Of a stretch of 64,000 nt of DNA, positions 1-12,500 are shown one piece after another. The notes beneath the pieces are model-generated. The model was not told the origin of the DNA. It was given only the letters and a program-made list of their open reading frames with translations, and made no database searches. The stretch covers positions 3,331,853 through 3,395,852 of the forward strand of contig NC_084768.1 of NCBI RefSeq assembly GCF_028858725.1. The letters are read 5' to 3'. Both the position numbers and the translations under genes were made by a program. Source of the stretch: Colius striatus (taxonomy: Eukaryota; Chordata; Aves; Coliiformes; Coliidae). Numbering within the stretch: position 1 is the first letter of the stretch; each line of letters opens with the position of its first letter.

Positions 1-366
1 TAAGCAGCTATTGAAACAAACACTAGGAAAATTAAAGCACCAGTAAATCCTTAATGGAAACATCTTTGCGTCCTTTAGGCGTGTGAGTGAGAAACTTCCA
101 TTTAGTGTGCAAGAGGAGCAGTATTTATATTAACCCAAAGTACAAGTGCAAACTAAAAGCTGCAGAGATAATGACAACAATATTTCATTTATAACAAGCT
201 TTCCCTTTGCTTGGAATGTGCCAGATCCATCTGGTGTGTGAAGACTTGAAGCAAGTAATTGAGTTTAGATGATCTCGGATGGCTCCTCAGGAAACCCCAC
301 GAGCAGCTTATTATGTTTCCATGCGAGTCTTAGAGGAACCCTGCTAGGTCTGCCTTTGTTTTGCAG
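1..366 (+). other. CACHD1: CACHD1 intron (partial)
   Basis: This is AT-rich sequence ending in the pyrimidine tract and ttttgcag acceptor of exon A. No exon or repeat was recognised. Confidence 0.7.
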
Positions 367-548
367 TTCTCTGTCAGAAATGAAGTAATGGCTACCAGTC
401 ACGTCACAGATGAATGGATGACACAAATGGAAATGAGTAGCCTGAACAGTTCCATTGTGCGCCGTTACATAGCAACCCCCAATGGGGTGCTCCGAATTTA
501 CCCCGGTTCCCTCATGGACAAAGCATTTGATCCCACCAGGAGACAATG
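367..548 (+). CDS. CACHD1: CACHD1 exon A (first in window)
   Basis: The acceptor is ttttgcag and the donor is gtgagt. The exon starts in phase 0 and ends two bases into a Trp codon. It encodes fragment residues 1-60, including [20 protein letters not shown] and the FDPTRRQW motif that leads into the Cache fold. N27-S-S is a possible glycosylation site. Confidence 0.92.
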
Positions 549-3500
549 GTGAGTTTTCAAGGTCCCCTTATCAAAGCTTGGGATAATCTCAGAGGGCAAT
601 AAGGAAAATATTTGGTATCGATTTCATCTCCTGGGGTTGTTCTTGTGACTGACTAATAAACTGTTTAACTAGGAATGTGTTCGTCCTGGGTAAAATACCG
701 CTACTTAAAACCTTCGCTGGTGCTAATTTTAGCTGATGCTTTCTGTTTCATACCCCTGCTACAGCAGATGGGAATATAAATATTCAGAAAATGAGCATCC
801 CCTTTAGGGATTAGCTGGTTTAGGAGTGTTTTCAGCTCCTTGTGCCATTTTTGGTTGTTAACGTCTTCAGCCTCTTTGTTTGTTTACAGCGGGTTTCCTT
901 GTGAATGTAAAGTAGGAATTTGCTGGCTCGGCTGTGCACTGTTAATTATGCACCAGCATCTGACTTGGGAAAATATTTGTGTACATTACAAATGAGAGTC
1001 TGAGACGTGGAGAGAGCTCTGGAGAGTGTTTTGACGTGTGGGCTTTGTTGAAAGGAGCCAGCCAGGTGCTGCTGGGCTGTGACACCGAGAAAGGCGAGAG
1101 TCAGCGCCAGGTCCCAACCCTCCAACGGTAGCGAGAGGGCCCTGACTTGCTGCTGGCATTGGCCATGCTGTAGCTCTCCTCACCCTTGTTTTCCTTCAAA
1201 AAACCAAGCAAGTTCATTACCATAGCTACTGATTAGCTTGTCTTCTTTTTTGTTGTTGCTCCTGTTTCTGCTGACAGATAAGATGATGGAATTTTGGGGT
1301 TGTTTTATTGCAGTGAGACCAACAAGGCTGGTCAGGCTGTAAAATAACTCAATGCAATTCCTTGTCTCTGTTTTAAAAGCACTCTGATTATTTTCATTAA
1401 GGGTTTTGGGAGGGGGTTTTGGTTTTGGCTGGGGGTTATTTTGCTGTTACACATCACTGATCCCCCTCAAGCCGTGGCTTTGAAAAAGCCTCCGTACACA
1501 GCACGTCACAGTCTTGCTTCTCATGGGAAAGCCAAATGGCCATGTTCTGGAAAGAAGATGCAAGCAAAACACTAGTCATAAAGCAGGGTTCAGTCATTAG
1601 CACAACGCAGTCCAGTCTCCTGGGTTGATATACTGGGATGAGGGAAAGGCAGAGTAATAGATTTTTCATGAACAAAAGTGTTTCCAGCACTTGGAATGTT
1701 CTAGAACCTCGCTTATGACAGGAGGGAAGACACCTGACATGACTGGGACTCAAGTTTTCACAGAGATTGTAATTTGTAAGCAGTTTCTGACACTCCCAGA
1801 CCTTCATGAGGGAATTCTGCCTATAAGGACACTCTCTCTCCTGTGTTTGCAGCATAATGGTTTTGCCAGTGTTTGCTTGGGAGCTTGAGTCTCTGCTGTC
1901 TTGTTCTGGGGAAAAATGTCTGTGATGATACTAAACATACTCTTCACAGAAGTAAACTGAGCTTTTTTTAATGCAGTGCTGTGTGCCAAGGAAGCATTTC
2001 TTGAGCAAGTCTGGTTTAGGTCTGGGTCCTTGGGTCTGGTACCATACTTAGGTACTTGTTTAATATTAAAACCTTACTTTGGTAGCACACCGTTCCCAGA
2101 TTCAACCTTTGTGTGTTTCTGCATGATCAGTGATACAAAGTTTACAGGAGCCCTTTTTCACTAATGATGAGTGTTTCTTTTGGCTGCCCTTAGGTACTTG
2201 CATGCAGTGGCTAATCCAGGACTGATCACCTTTACTGGCCCCTACTTAGACGTTGGAGGGGCTGGCTATGTCGTTACCATCAGTCACACGGTCCATTCTT
2301 CCAGGTAAATCGTGTGTTGAGGCTTGTGGCAAGCAAGAACGTTCTCATTTATCAAGATGTGCTTTGGGTAGGAGAGAAACTTGCTGAGCAACTCTTACAC
2401 ATTCAAGAACTGAAAACCAAACCTGGCTTTAAAGTGGTTTTGATCAAATATATTAGAACCTTGTGTAGATTGAGTGGAAAGGGTATACTGAAACACTGGG
2501 GAAAATCCATATTGCAAGAACTGGTTTATATTCTGTAGCTTTATTGATAAGAGAATCATAACACCACATAGGGAAAGAGATTGATTGGTGAGAACGTGCT
2601 CCTGGATGAGACCTCGAAGGAGGAGGTTTAGACAGTTTGGGACCTGCTCCTTCTCTGCTGGTAATCAAATACTTTTTCGTTGAGGCAACTGTCTCTCAAG
2701 TTTCCTCCAATTACTCACACTGATTCTTCTGAAGTTGTATGTACCAGAGTGACATTTGGAAGGGAACAAGAGGTGAAATCAGATCTACCTGTCTGCAGTT
2801 GGAGGTCACACCACGAGATTGTTTTACTTCAACTTGAGTATGGACAAAGCTTTCTGGGAGAGCTCCTCACCTGGCCTGTTTAAACAGCTCTCCTGGACAG
2901 GAGGAGGAAGAACAACTTCCTTTCTGGAGCAAGAACACCTTGAGATGAAGCCATCAGCTGCCCTTACAAGATTGCAGGGAACAAATCAGAGGAGAAGCAG
3001 TGCCCTGTGCCTTTGGAATCAAACCTCCACATAAAGGACCATCATAGCCATGTGTTAATACAGTTAATGTTAGTACCTGGAGAAGTGGAGTCAGTCTCTC
3101 TGGGAACACCTTGTCAGTACAGGAACGTCCCTTTCCTCGAGGACCAGACTTCTCGTTCTTTCAGCTCGCTCCTACCCAGGCCCCCTGCCTAAGGCTGAGG
3201 TTTGGTTTGAGATCTAGAATGTTTGAAGGAGATCAGTTTACAGAACATGTACTAAACCTTTCTAGTATAACCTCTCCAACATAACCTCTGCCAGGTTTCA
3301 GCAGCAGTAGTGGCTCTGTGTAAAAGCAGAGGAGTCTCTTCTGAGACTTTCACTCTGCACACACTCCATCTGATAGCCCACCCGTGCAAAGGTAACTTCT
3401 GACGTTGTGCTAGGTAAATACAGGTCACAAAGCCAGCAGAGCCCAGGCCACTGCTTTTCTACTCCTCTCAGACACATCTCAGCTTTGTTTGGGATTTCCC

Positions 3501-6500
3501 ACCACAGGACATCTGCCGGTCATTTTTGGCAGGAGCATTGTCGGGCCTGACGCCTGCATGGTGCTTCTCACAGAGGAATTTACTGAAGGGAAATAAGCAC
3601 TTTGGTAAGAAGAGAAGTGCAATTAATCAAAACTCTGATTTTTATCTAGTGAGAGATGGTTTAGTTAGCTTTCAGAGCTGAGAGCCCATGTGGGTTATTA
3701 GAACACGATTCAAGAACAGTTTGGCAGATGTGAGTGTGATTCCTGGGTAAATATGACCTCTAAAGCTTAGAGTCACATGCAGTTATAATCCCCAAAGAGG
3801 TCTTAGTTAAAAAGAAACCCAAAGCAATGGGGGAGGAATCAGTGGAGTTAATAGACATACTCACATTGGAAACTGCTGTGTGGGTTTCAATAACAGCATT
3901 CATTTGTCTGGAACTGGCGCTTGTGTCTCATTCCCACTTTATGTGTATCTCATTTCTCTTTTGGAGGCTGGGAACAGAAGACTTGTCTAAGAAGTTACTT
4001 AATACAGCTTGCATCAGAGAACAAGAAGGGTTTAATGCTAAAAAATGAAGCTAAAGTATTTACAGCATCCCTAATGGCTTTTTGTTTATTAGGACAGAGC
4101 AGTAACTTCATCGCTTGGTGCCTTGTCACAACACAGTCAAATGTATCTGTGCTGCTTCACTGTCATCCTTTCTTCCCATTCCTTCTACATGGAATGGAGA
4201 ATGTCAAAAATAAGTCAGATGCAGGTTTTTCCTAATCTGTATTTATAAATCTACAAATTAGATTTGACAGCATCTTCTCTGGACCTCTGTAAAAACAAGC
4301 AAACTTCAGCCCAGCCAACAGAGTTGGGTTTATATTGGATAAGGGGCTGCCAGCAGCCTCTGCTTTGTATAGTCTAGCTCTGCTGTTCAGTATCTCCCTT
4401 TCTATAAACATTTTGATTCCTGTCTTCAGAGATAAAATTATTTAAAGGAGGAAATTTTGCAAAGTAGCAAGTCAAAGGTGCCTCTTTTGTCGTTGGAATG
4501 AGGGGTTATGTGCAATACAGCACACGCTGGGATTTAAGGATGCTCCTGTGTCCTTCGTGGGTGAGAGGTGACTTGGTCTGGCTGTGCCACCTCTGTGCTG
4601 CAGGAAGCAAACTAAGAGAATGTGGGTGTTGGAAGTGGAGGAGTGGCAGAGACTGCTCAGTAGCCTCAGGCTACTGCACGTCACCACACAATACAGTCAT
4701 TTTCATAACCTGCCATAAGAAATACCAATTCTTTCCCTCCGTTACCATATCAGAAGGCTGTTGTTCCAGAACCTCACTGCTCTGATGCCCAGCTTCCCAC
4801 TGGGAGTTTGCACCTCAGCTCAAGTCTATTGATTCAGGAGGTCTTGGGTATCTGGGTGTTCTACCTGAGGGGAAGCTGGGAATTTGCCAGGACAGGATGT
4901 TAGTAACAGCATAAATAGAAGAGAGTTTCTCTTCGGAGCTTTCAGCATCCCAACGGTCTCAGCCCAACATGAAGGCTGTGCTCCTGCCAGCAGAGCTCCT
5001 GCAACTGCATCACTGATGGTGAGGAGAGTTCCAATGATGTGACTAAGCAAAAGTAGCACTTTTTTACCTTTATAGGGCTGTAAGAAAACACCCTTCCAGA
5101 CATCAGCCTGAGCCTGTTTTGTCAGTCTTTGATGTGCTGGTTGCTAAGGCAACTGTGTGTATTGCCAAACTGCTGTGTAAAAATAAGAACACAAGTGCAT
5201 GTTCAGTGTGGGGGAGATACTGCAATACAGCTTCTGCCCTTCCCTTAAACGTTGGTTTTCTAGTTCCCCTACACCAGGGAAAGAGACTGAATGTGATATG
5301 GGTTGAAGTGTCACTTGGCACTCCAGAGGCAGTGTCAGGTTAACACAGATGGCTCCTCTTTCATTCCAACCAGCACAGGCAAACCAACCTGTTAGTGGGA
5401 TGTGACTGGGAGCATTAAACACGGTGTTCATCAACCAGCACCTACACACCACCTTGCCTGGTGCAAGGTGACATTCTTCATGGCTGTACCTTGGCCAGCT
5501 GCTTTTTTTATGGCTGAAATTCATCATCACTCCTACAATTTTTGGGACTTAGCAAAATGTCTCTGGCAGCTCCTTACTCAGGTCCTAACGCTGGGGGCTG
5601 AGCACAGAGGAGTGGTGTAACTCCCCCTCCCTCCAGGGCAGTGGGGATTCAGGCTCTCAAAATGCAGGAGCTGTGTTCTTTTGTGCAGGTGGGGAAGTTC
5701 TAATTTATGTTGCTAAATAGGAAATACCTGTAGATGGGAGGGGTCTGTGTAAGAGCTTTCTGTGAAGACAATAGCCTGTGGGGAGAAGAGTGTGTTCCTG
5801 GATGTGATCTGGTCCTGGGCTGCCTCCTGTCTCCTCCATGTGCTGCTTGTAGGAGGTGCAATTTAAGTGAAGGAACTGCAGGATCTGGAGCAGATAACTA
5901 AAGCTGTTAAGACATTGCTCTCTCCATTTCCAGCCATTTGAGCACAAGCAGGGTGACCTGAGTGTGGATTTGAGCTGGTTGCATTGCCAGGACAGCCAGT
6001 CTCCTTTTCAACTAGGGAACTGAGTAATTAGATTATTAATAATTAATACAGCCATCAAAGCTTTTTTTTTCCCCTCCTTTTGCCCCCTCCCCTCTTTACA
6101 GTGCACAGATGTCTTCAGGACATTCAGTGGCAGTAATGGGCATTGACTTCACCCTGAGATACTTCTACAAGGTTCTCATGGACCTGCTGCCAGTCTGCAA
6201 CCAAGACGGAGGAAACAAAATCCGGTGAGTGGGCTAAAGCTGCCTCCTTTTCTTCTCTAATTAGGTGAGCCAGAGGTACTTCCCAGTGTACCTTAGTTTA
6301 GGATTCTGTTGCTTTCAAGATGTGTTTTCTCATTTCCACCAATATTTGTGCTTGTTCTTCTCAAAGCTGACGTGGACTTGTTTGGCACTGGAGGCCAGAC
6401 TGCCACCAGTCTGCAGGAGTGCAAAAAAATGGCAGATAACTGATTGCACTGTCTTAAATCTATTCAGACTTCACTGAAATCCTGGGCAAAACTCCATCCC

Positions 6501-9500
6501 TTTGTTGAGGGAACACACTTTCCATTCTCTTCTGTTTTTCAATGCACCTGTTTAGTGCCTGGGAGCGTGTAGTAATGATGTATTCTCTCTCATCGTTGAA
6601 CTGTGATGATTAAAACACACTTTTGTTACATTCTCCTCAGAAATACATAGCACAGCACTAATCAGAAGCAGCCTGATTTCATCTCACTTCATGATGTGTG
6701 TATCTTAGCTGTTACCCTCTTTGGAAAAATCACTGGAGGGGGGGCAGTGGTAGACTCTGTTTTGGATCTAGAGTAACTTGATTACATGGTCTGGGCATTG
6801 TTGTTTGTTTGGTTTTAGACCTTAAATTTAGGAAGGGAAGTGGTTTTCTGTCATCCTCCCAGTTTGTCTCTCCCTTGGTTTGGATAGTTTTTCCTATATG
6901 TTATGGTCTATAAAAAAAACCCCAATCAGGATTCCTGGCTTGGCATTCCTTCCTTTCTGCCCCTCTGTTCAAAGCTGTCAATAATCAGTGGGGTTGGATG
7001 TTTGACTTTCTTTCTGCATTCCCTAAATGAGGAATTCCAAGCATATTGTTAAATGCTTCATTAGACCATTCTGAGGTAGAAGCTAGATCTAGTGCTTACT
7101 TACAGCCTGTGTGAATGCACATAGGTGCCCTGAGACAGCTGTTCCAACCATACAGCAGGCACTGGGCTTGTTTTAATGGATCTTTACTTGAGCTTTTTCT
7201 CTCTGCAGGCATTCTGGGGTAATCACAAGCCTGTTTCTGTTTCCTGTAGCATCTTTCAGGAAATCAAAGAGAACATGCAATGCCACAACATGGTTTTGTA
7301 ATGCAGAACCCAAACGAGCTTGAGGCAGGAAGAAAGAAAACCCCAGCTGAAAGTTTGGGTGACTGCTTTGTGTACCTGAAGGGTACAGTCCCACTCCCTC
7401 CCTGCTGATGGCTGTAGGTGCTGCCTGCTCCATCCCTCTGCAAAGCAGGCAGAGATTTGCAGAACAGACTGCCATGGGAATTGCAGCTTTTAAAGCCCCC
7501 CAGAGGATGCTGCTGCCCTGCTGAGCCCTTTGGGAGCCTTGTATGGCTGCATTAGCCTCCCCCCATCTCCCTTCTGTGAGCACAGGCCGTGCTGTCCCTG
7601 GTGCCACCGACCCCCTGCCTCCCCTCACCAGGTTAAACCCCCCTGGCACGTTAAAGCCCTGGGGCACACTGCAATGGGACACGGATCCCACGCCACTGCC
7701 CAGGCACCACACGGGAACCTCGCAGGGAGAGCTGGAAAGGGAAGAGGAAAGGCAGAGAATGGAACAGGAGCCATTTATCTCCCCCTTGAAATTGAGTTCT
7801 AAAGCAGGAGGTCGTTAAAGGAGAGGGTGAAATCACTGTTTAATTAGTAACACAGTAGGTTAATAAGCTGATAAAGCTTTCCCAGTTCATTACGCTTCAT
7901 TGATGTGTGGATCTTCAGACAATGCACTGCTGAGTTTTCCCAAGACAATGCACTGATCACTTTTCCTTTCTGTTTCGAATCAGTTCCATTCCCAAGTCCT
8001 TGATTGTCCAGGCTTGCTAAAGCAAGTTGACAAACCTGAAAGCTTCAGGGAAATAGCCAATATCTCCTTTAAAGACAAAGTGAATTAAATGCTGCAGTTA
8101 ATTTAATGGTCCTGTTACTTTGTTAAATGGAAGCCTTGAAAGAATCTTCCTCCAGCTGTAAATCTAAGACAAGGCTGTTTGTCGTGGGCAGGTGCTTCAT
8201 CATGGAGGACAGAGGGTACCTCGTGGCACACCCGACCCTCATCGATCCCAAAGGCCACGCGCCGGTGGAGCAGCAGCACATTACCCACAAGGTCTGGCCC
8301 CTCTTCTCTTGGCTTATTTCTGAGGTGGCAAGGCCTCTAGAGAAGCTGCTGTTTGTGGCTGCTTTCAAAGGCATCAAATGTTGCCTTTTTCACTTTAGGA
8401 GCCTCTGGTGGCAAATGACATTCTGAACCATCCGAACTTCGTCAAGAAAAACCTCTGCAACAGCTTCAGTGACAGAACAGTTCAGAGGTTTTATAAATTC
8501 AACACCAGCTTAGTGGTGAGCGTGTGCTTTTCCATTTTATCTTGCTTTTGAATGTACTTTGGTTGGGTTGGGTTTCTTTGGGTGGAAATGCAGATCCTGG
8601 GCAGGATGAGCAGGTGAGGCTGGAAGCCAACCTTCTGTGGGGACTGGCGTCCCTCACCCTCCCCAGACACACAGTCAGTGAGCTGGGCTTGCACCAGTTG
8701 CCACTGGACATTGGAGGGACTGTGGATGTGATCCCTGGCCAGCTGTGGTTGATGTCTACAAGGCCTCATCCAGCCTGGTGAAGATAAGAGCAGCTCTCTC
8801 TCGTTAGGTGAGGGCTTTCCAGTGGCAGTTGGGATTTTTTGGCTTTGGATCCTATGACCTGACCTCTGTCTTCCAGCTCTGACACAAGGCAGTAAAAGTC
8901 TCTGATAACTTACCTTTTAGTTAGGTCTCCCAACAAATGCATTTACCAATGCAGTGAGCATGAGCATTCAGAGTATCCGTGGTCAGATTGCAGTCTTTGG
9001 AGACTTGAAGGCTCTGAGGCCCCCATGGGTCATATGTGAGCTTCCACTTGTGTGAGAAGTCTAAGCCAGGGGCTGTCACCTCTCCTTGTGCTGTGAGTGC
9101 CAATGGCAGTGCCACAGAGCCACTCTTGCAGCATGACTGCAGAATGGTTCAGATGTTAAGCTCTGTGGGAGAAGCTGCTCTTTAAGTAAAGCTTTTCAGT
9201 TGTTACTTGGAGGAGAAGGAGGGAAAAGAGTGTAAAAAATATTTGCAAGTTATGTCAGGACACAGTGATTTATGTCAGGTAGGCTTAAACACTTTCCCCA
9301 CACTTGAAATGCAAAATAGAGAGTATGTTACCATAAAGGAAATTGTACAGGACAGAGCAAGGATGTAAGGTTGTGGCATGCAAACAGGAACAGGGAATGA
9401 GTCTGCCTCCCAAACAGATCTCAGCTGTACAGTGCTGCCCTGTATCATTTTCAGTACTTGTGCCAGGAAGGTTCCAACAAGCCATGATGGTGCCTCCACA

Positions 9501-12500
9501 TTGGATTGGAGCCTCATCTTTTTTCCTATCTTCAGCAAAGTCTTTCCACCCAGCAGCAGCCTGGAAGCAAGACTGATGAACAGTTGGACTGGCCTCTTAT
9601 TTGGGAGGCCAGCACTCCCATGCATTAGCATTCCCTTCAGCTCTGTAGGTTTCATTAGAAGGGAGCAAAGTGTTCAGCTCCCTATACCAATGGGTTTCCT
9701 ACTCCTCCATGGACATGTTTTCTTTCCCCAGGGTGATCTGACAAACCTTGTGCACGGCAGCCACTGCTCCAAGTACAGGCTGACGAGGATCCCGGGCACC
9801 AACGCCTTCGTGGGAATCGTCAACGAGACCTGTGACTCCCTTGCTTTCTGTGCCTGCAGCATGGTAGACAGGCTCTGCCTCAACTGCCACAGGTGCAAAA
9901 CCAAAGGGAAAATGAATTAGTTACTTCACCTGTGCTTATTTGTAAGAGGCAAAGTGACTTTGCATAATCCTTTGCTGTGTTGTCAGTGTATTAAAACACA
10001 GGGTAGGGTGTTCCTGACACATTTGGGTAGGTAAGGTTAAAAGACCACATCAGATTTGGTTTCTCAGGGGCAATTGTCTGTGGATCAGGCCCTGTGGCTC
10101 TGGAAAAGCAACACCCCTGATTTTATGTGGAGTGATGTGGTTTTTCATCAAGAGCATCCTGGTGCTGACAGGAGTTTTTGCCTACACCGGCATCATCACG
10201 TGTTTGTGGCACCGTGAAGAATGATCTTTGTGTCTTTTTCCCTGAGAGCGTTGTCAGCCCCTGTGTCAGGCTGCCCAGGGAGGTGGGGAGTCCCCAGCCC
10301 TGGAGGGATCCCAAAGCTGTGGAGCTGAGGGCTGTGGGTTTGTGAAGGGCTGGGCAGGGTGAGGGGAGGGATGAGACTCTAGGAGCTTCAAGATCTTTTC
10401 CAACCAAAACCATTTCTGGGATTCTATGATCTAGACCTGCAAATTGTCCAGGGTTTCAGGGGGTGGCTAATGGATCAGAGAGGCTCTGTTACTGCACTGA
10501 TCGCTGTCCCAGTGCAGAACAGACCAATCCCTGCTCCTGGGGGAAGGAGGCAGGTTCCTGGGCAGCCTTCCCCCTGTGAGCTGCTGTCAGGGAGCTGTGC
10601 CACGGGGTTAAAACCACGGTGCATTGTCTGATGTGGTTTTCTCTGTGTGTGTTCTGCCCCTGCAGAATGGAACAGAACGAGTGTGAGTGCCCTTGTGAGT
10701 GTCCTCTGGAGGTAAATGAATGTACTGGCAACCTGACCAACGCTGAGAGCAGGTGAGAGGAGCCTCCTCCCCGGAGCAGCACGTGCTGGGAGTTAACTCA
10801 GAGATGTACTCGCTTGTTGGTGCTGCCTCACGGGTGGTACAGGATGGAATATCCAGGCAGGGTTTCTGCTATAATTAAGCAGATGCTATGCAATGGGTAA
10901 AAGTGATGGGTTTTTTTTCATTGATTGCTCTTTGGCTCCTTTTATAATGCAAGGCATTCCTCTTTGCTCTGATGCAGGAATCCGAGCTGTGAGGTTCATC
11001 AGGAGCCGATGACGTTCACGGCCATCGACCCAAACCTGCAGGACGCTCTCCCACAGTGCATCAACACCCAGTGCAACCAGAGGACTGAGAGCGGGTAAAG
11101 TGGCCTCCCCATCCCTCCAAACCTGCCCTGCTCTTGAACTAATGATGTTAAAATACTGGGAGCACTGGCTGATTCGCCAGAGGCTGTGCTGCCATTCAGT
11201 GGGATCTCGACAGGCTGGAGAGGAACAACCCCCTGCACCAGGACAGGCTGGGGGTGACCTGCTGGAGAGCAGCTCTGCAGAGAGAGACCTGGGAGTGCTG
11301 GTTGATAATAAGCTAAATATGAGCCAGCAATGTGCCCTTGTGGCCAAGAAGGCCAATGGCAGCCTGGGATGCATCAAGAAGAGTGTGGGCAGCAGGTCAA
11401 GGGAGGTTCTGCTCCCCCCCTACTCTGCCCTGGTGAGGCCTCATCTGGAGTCCTGTGTCCAGTTCTGGGCTCCTCAGCTCAAGAAGGACAGGGAAGTGCT
11501 GGAGAGAGTCCAGCACAGGGCCACCAAGATGATCAGGGGACTGGAACATCTTTCATATGAGGAAAGGCTGCGGGACCTGGGGCTGTTTAGTCTGGAGAAG
11601 AGGAGACTGAGGGGGGATCTTATTAACATTTATAAATATCTAAAGGGTGGGTGTCAGGAGGTTGGGACATCCCTTTTTTCTATAGCAGCCAGCAACAGGA
11701 CAAGGGGTGATGGGATGAAGCTGGAACACAAAAAGTTCCACTTAAACATAAGAAAACACAGTTTCAGTGATGGAGCCCTGGCACAGGCTGCCCAGAGGGG
11801 CTGTGGAGGCTCCTTCCTTGGAGGGCTTCAAGACCCACCTGGACATGTTCCTGTGTGACCTGATCTAGGTGACCCTGCTTCTGCAGGGGGGTTGGACTGG
11901 ATGATCTCTAAAGGTCCCTTCCAACCCCTACTATTCTGTGATTCTGTGATTCTATGAAAATAGCTCCCCCCTACACGCTCTAAGGGAAAAGGAGAGAAGG
12001 AAAGTCTGATGGCAGGAGGAGGGCATGCAGCACTGATGGCCTGATGCTGCAGTGCAGGAAGAGATGAGCTCACTGTTCCCATCTGAGTCACATCACATCA
12101 GGAATGGCTTTCCCGTCACCCTCGGTGTCTCAGAGAACTGAGGGGTGTGCAAGTGGAAGATTTGCTGCTCAAAGGGCAGGGAGTTCTTCCTTTTAGCAAA
12201 ACGGAGAGTGCTGCTATGTTTGTCTGCCTTCCAGAGAAACGTGTGGCCCAAAGTGTCCATGGAAAGCAGGCAGTACCTCGGTGGGGTGACTGGGGAGCAG
12301 GTCACAGATGGTAGCTGGCTCTCAGCTTCTAGTTTCCTGCTTCTCTGTTATACTCCTGGCATTGTATAGAGGAGCTTGAGAGCTCATTTTTCACTTGCAT
12401 TGAGCAGTCGGTCTCCAGGGAACTGAGGTTGCTAGAACAGACCATGCTCTGACCAGACTTGCCAAATCCTTTCTTCCATCTTCCAAAGGACTGCAAGAAA

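Noticed and set aside
7173-7818. Overlapping 90-179 codon frames in CACHD1 intron C-D
   Set aside because: Pro/Gly-rich shadow frames on both strands with no domain. The flanking exon phases show no exon is missing.
9378-9920. 180-codon plus-strand frame
   Set aside because: It is CACHD1 exon F (9732-9892) extended by chance into both introns.
11100-11858. 252-codon frame as a possible host gene
   Set aside because: The translation is CR1 ORF2 C-terminal sequence and recurs at 34.8 kb and 49.2 kb.
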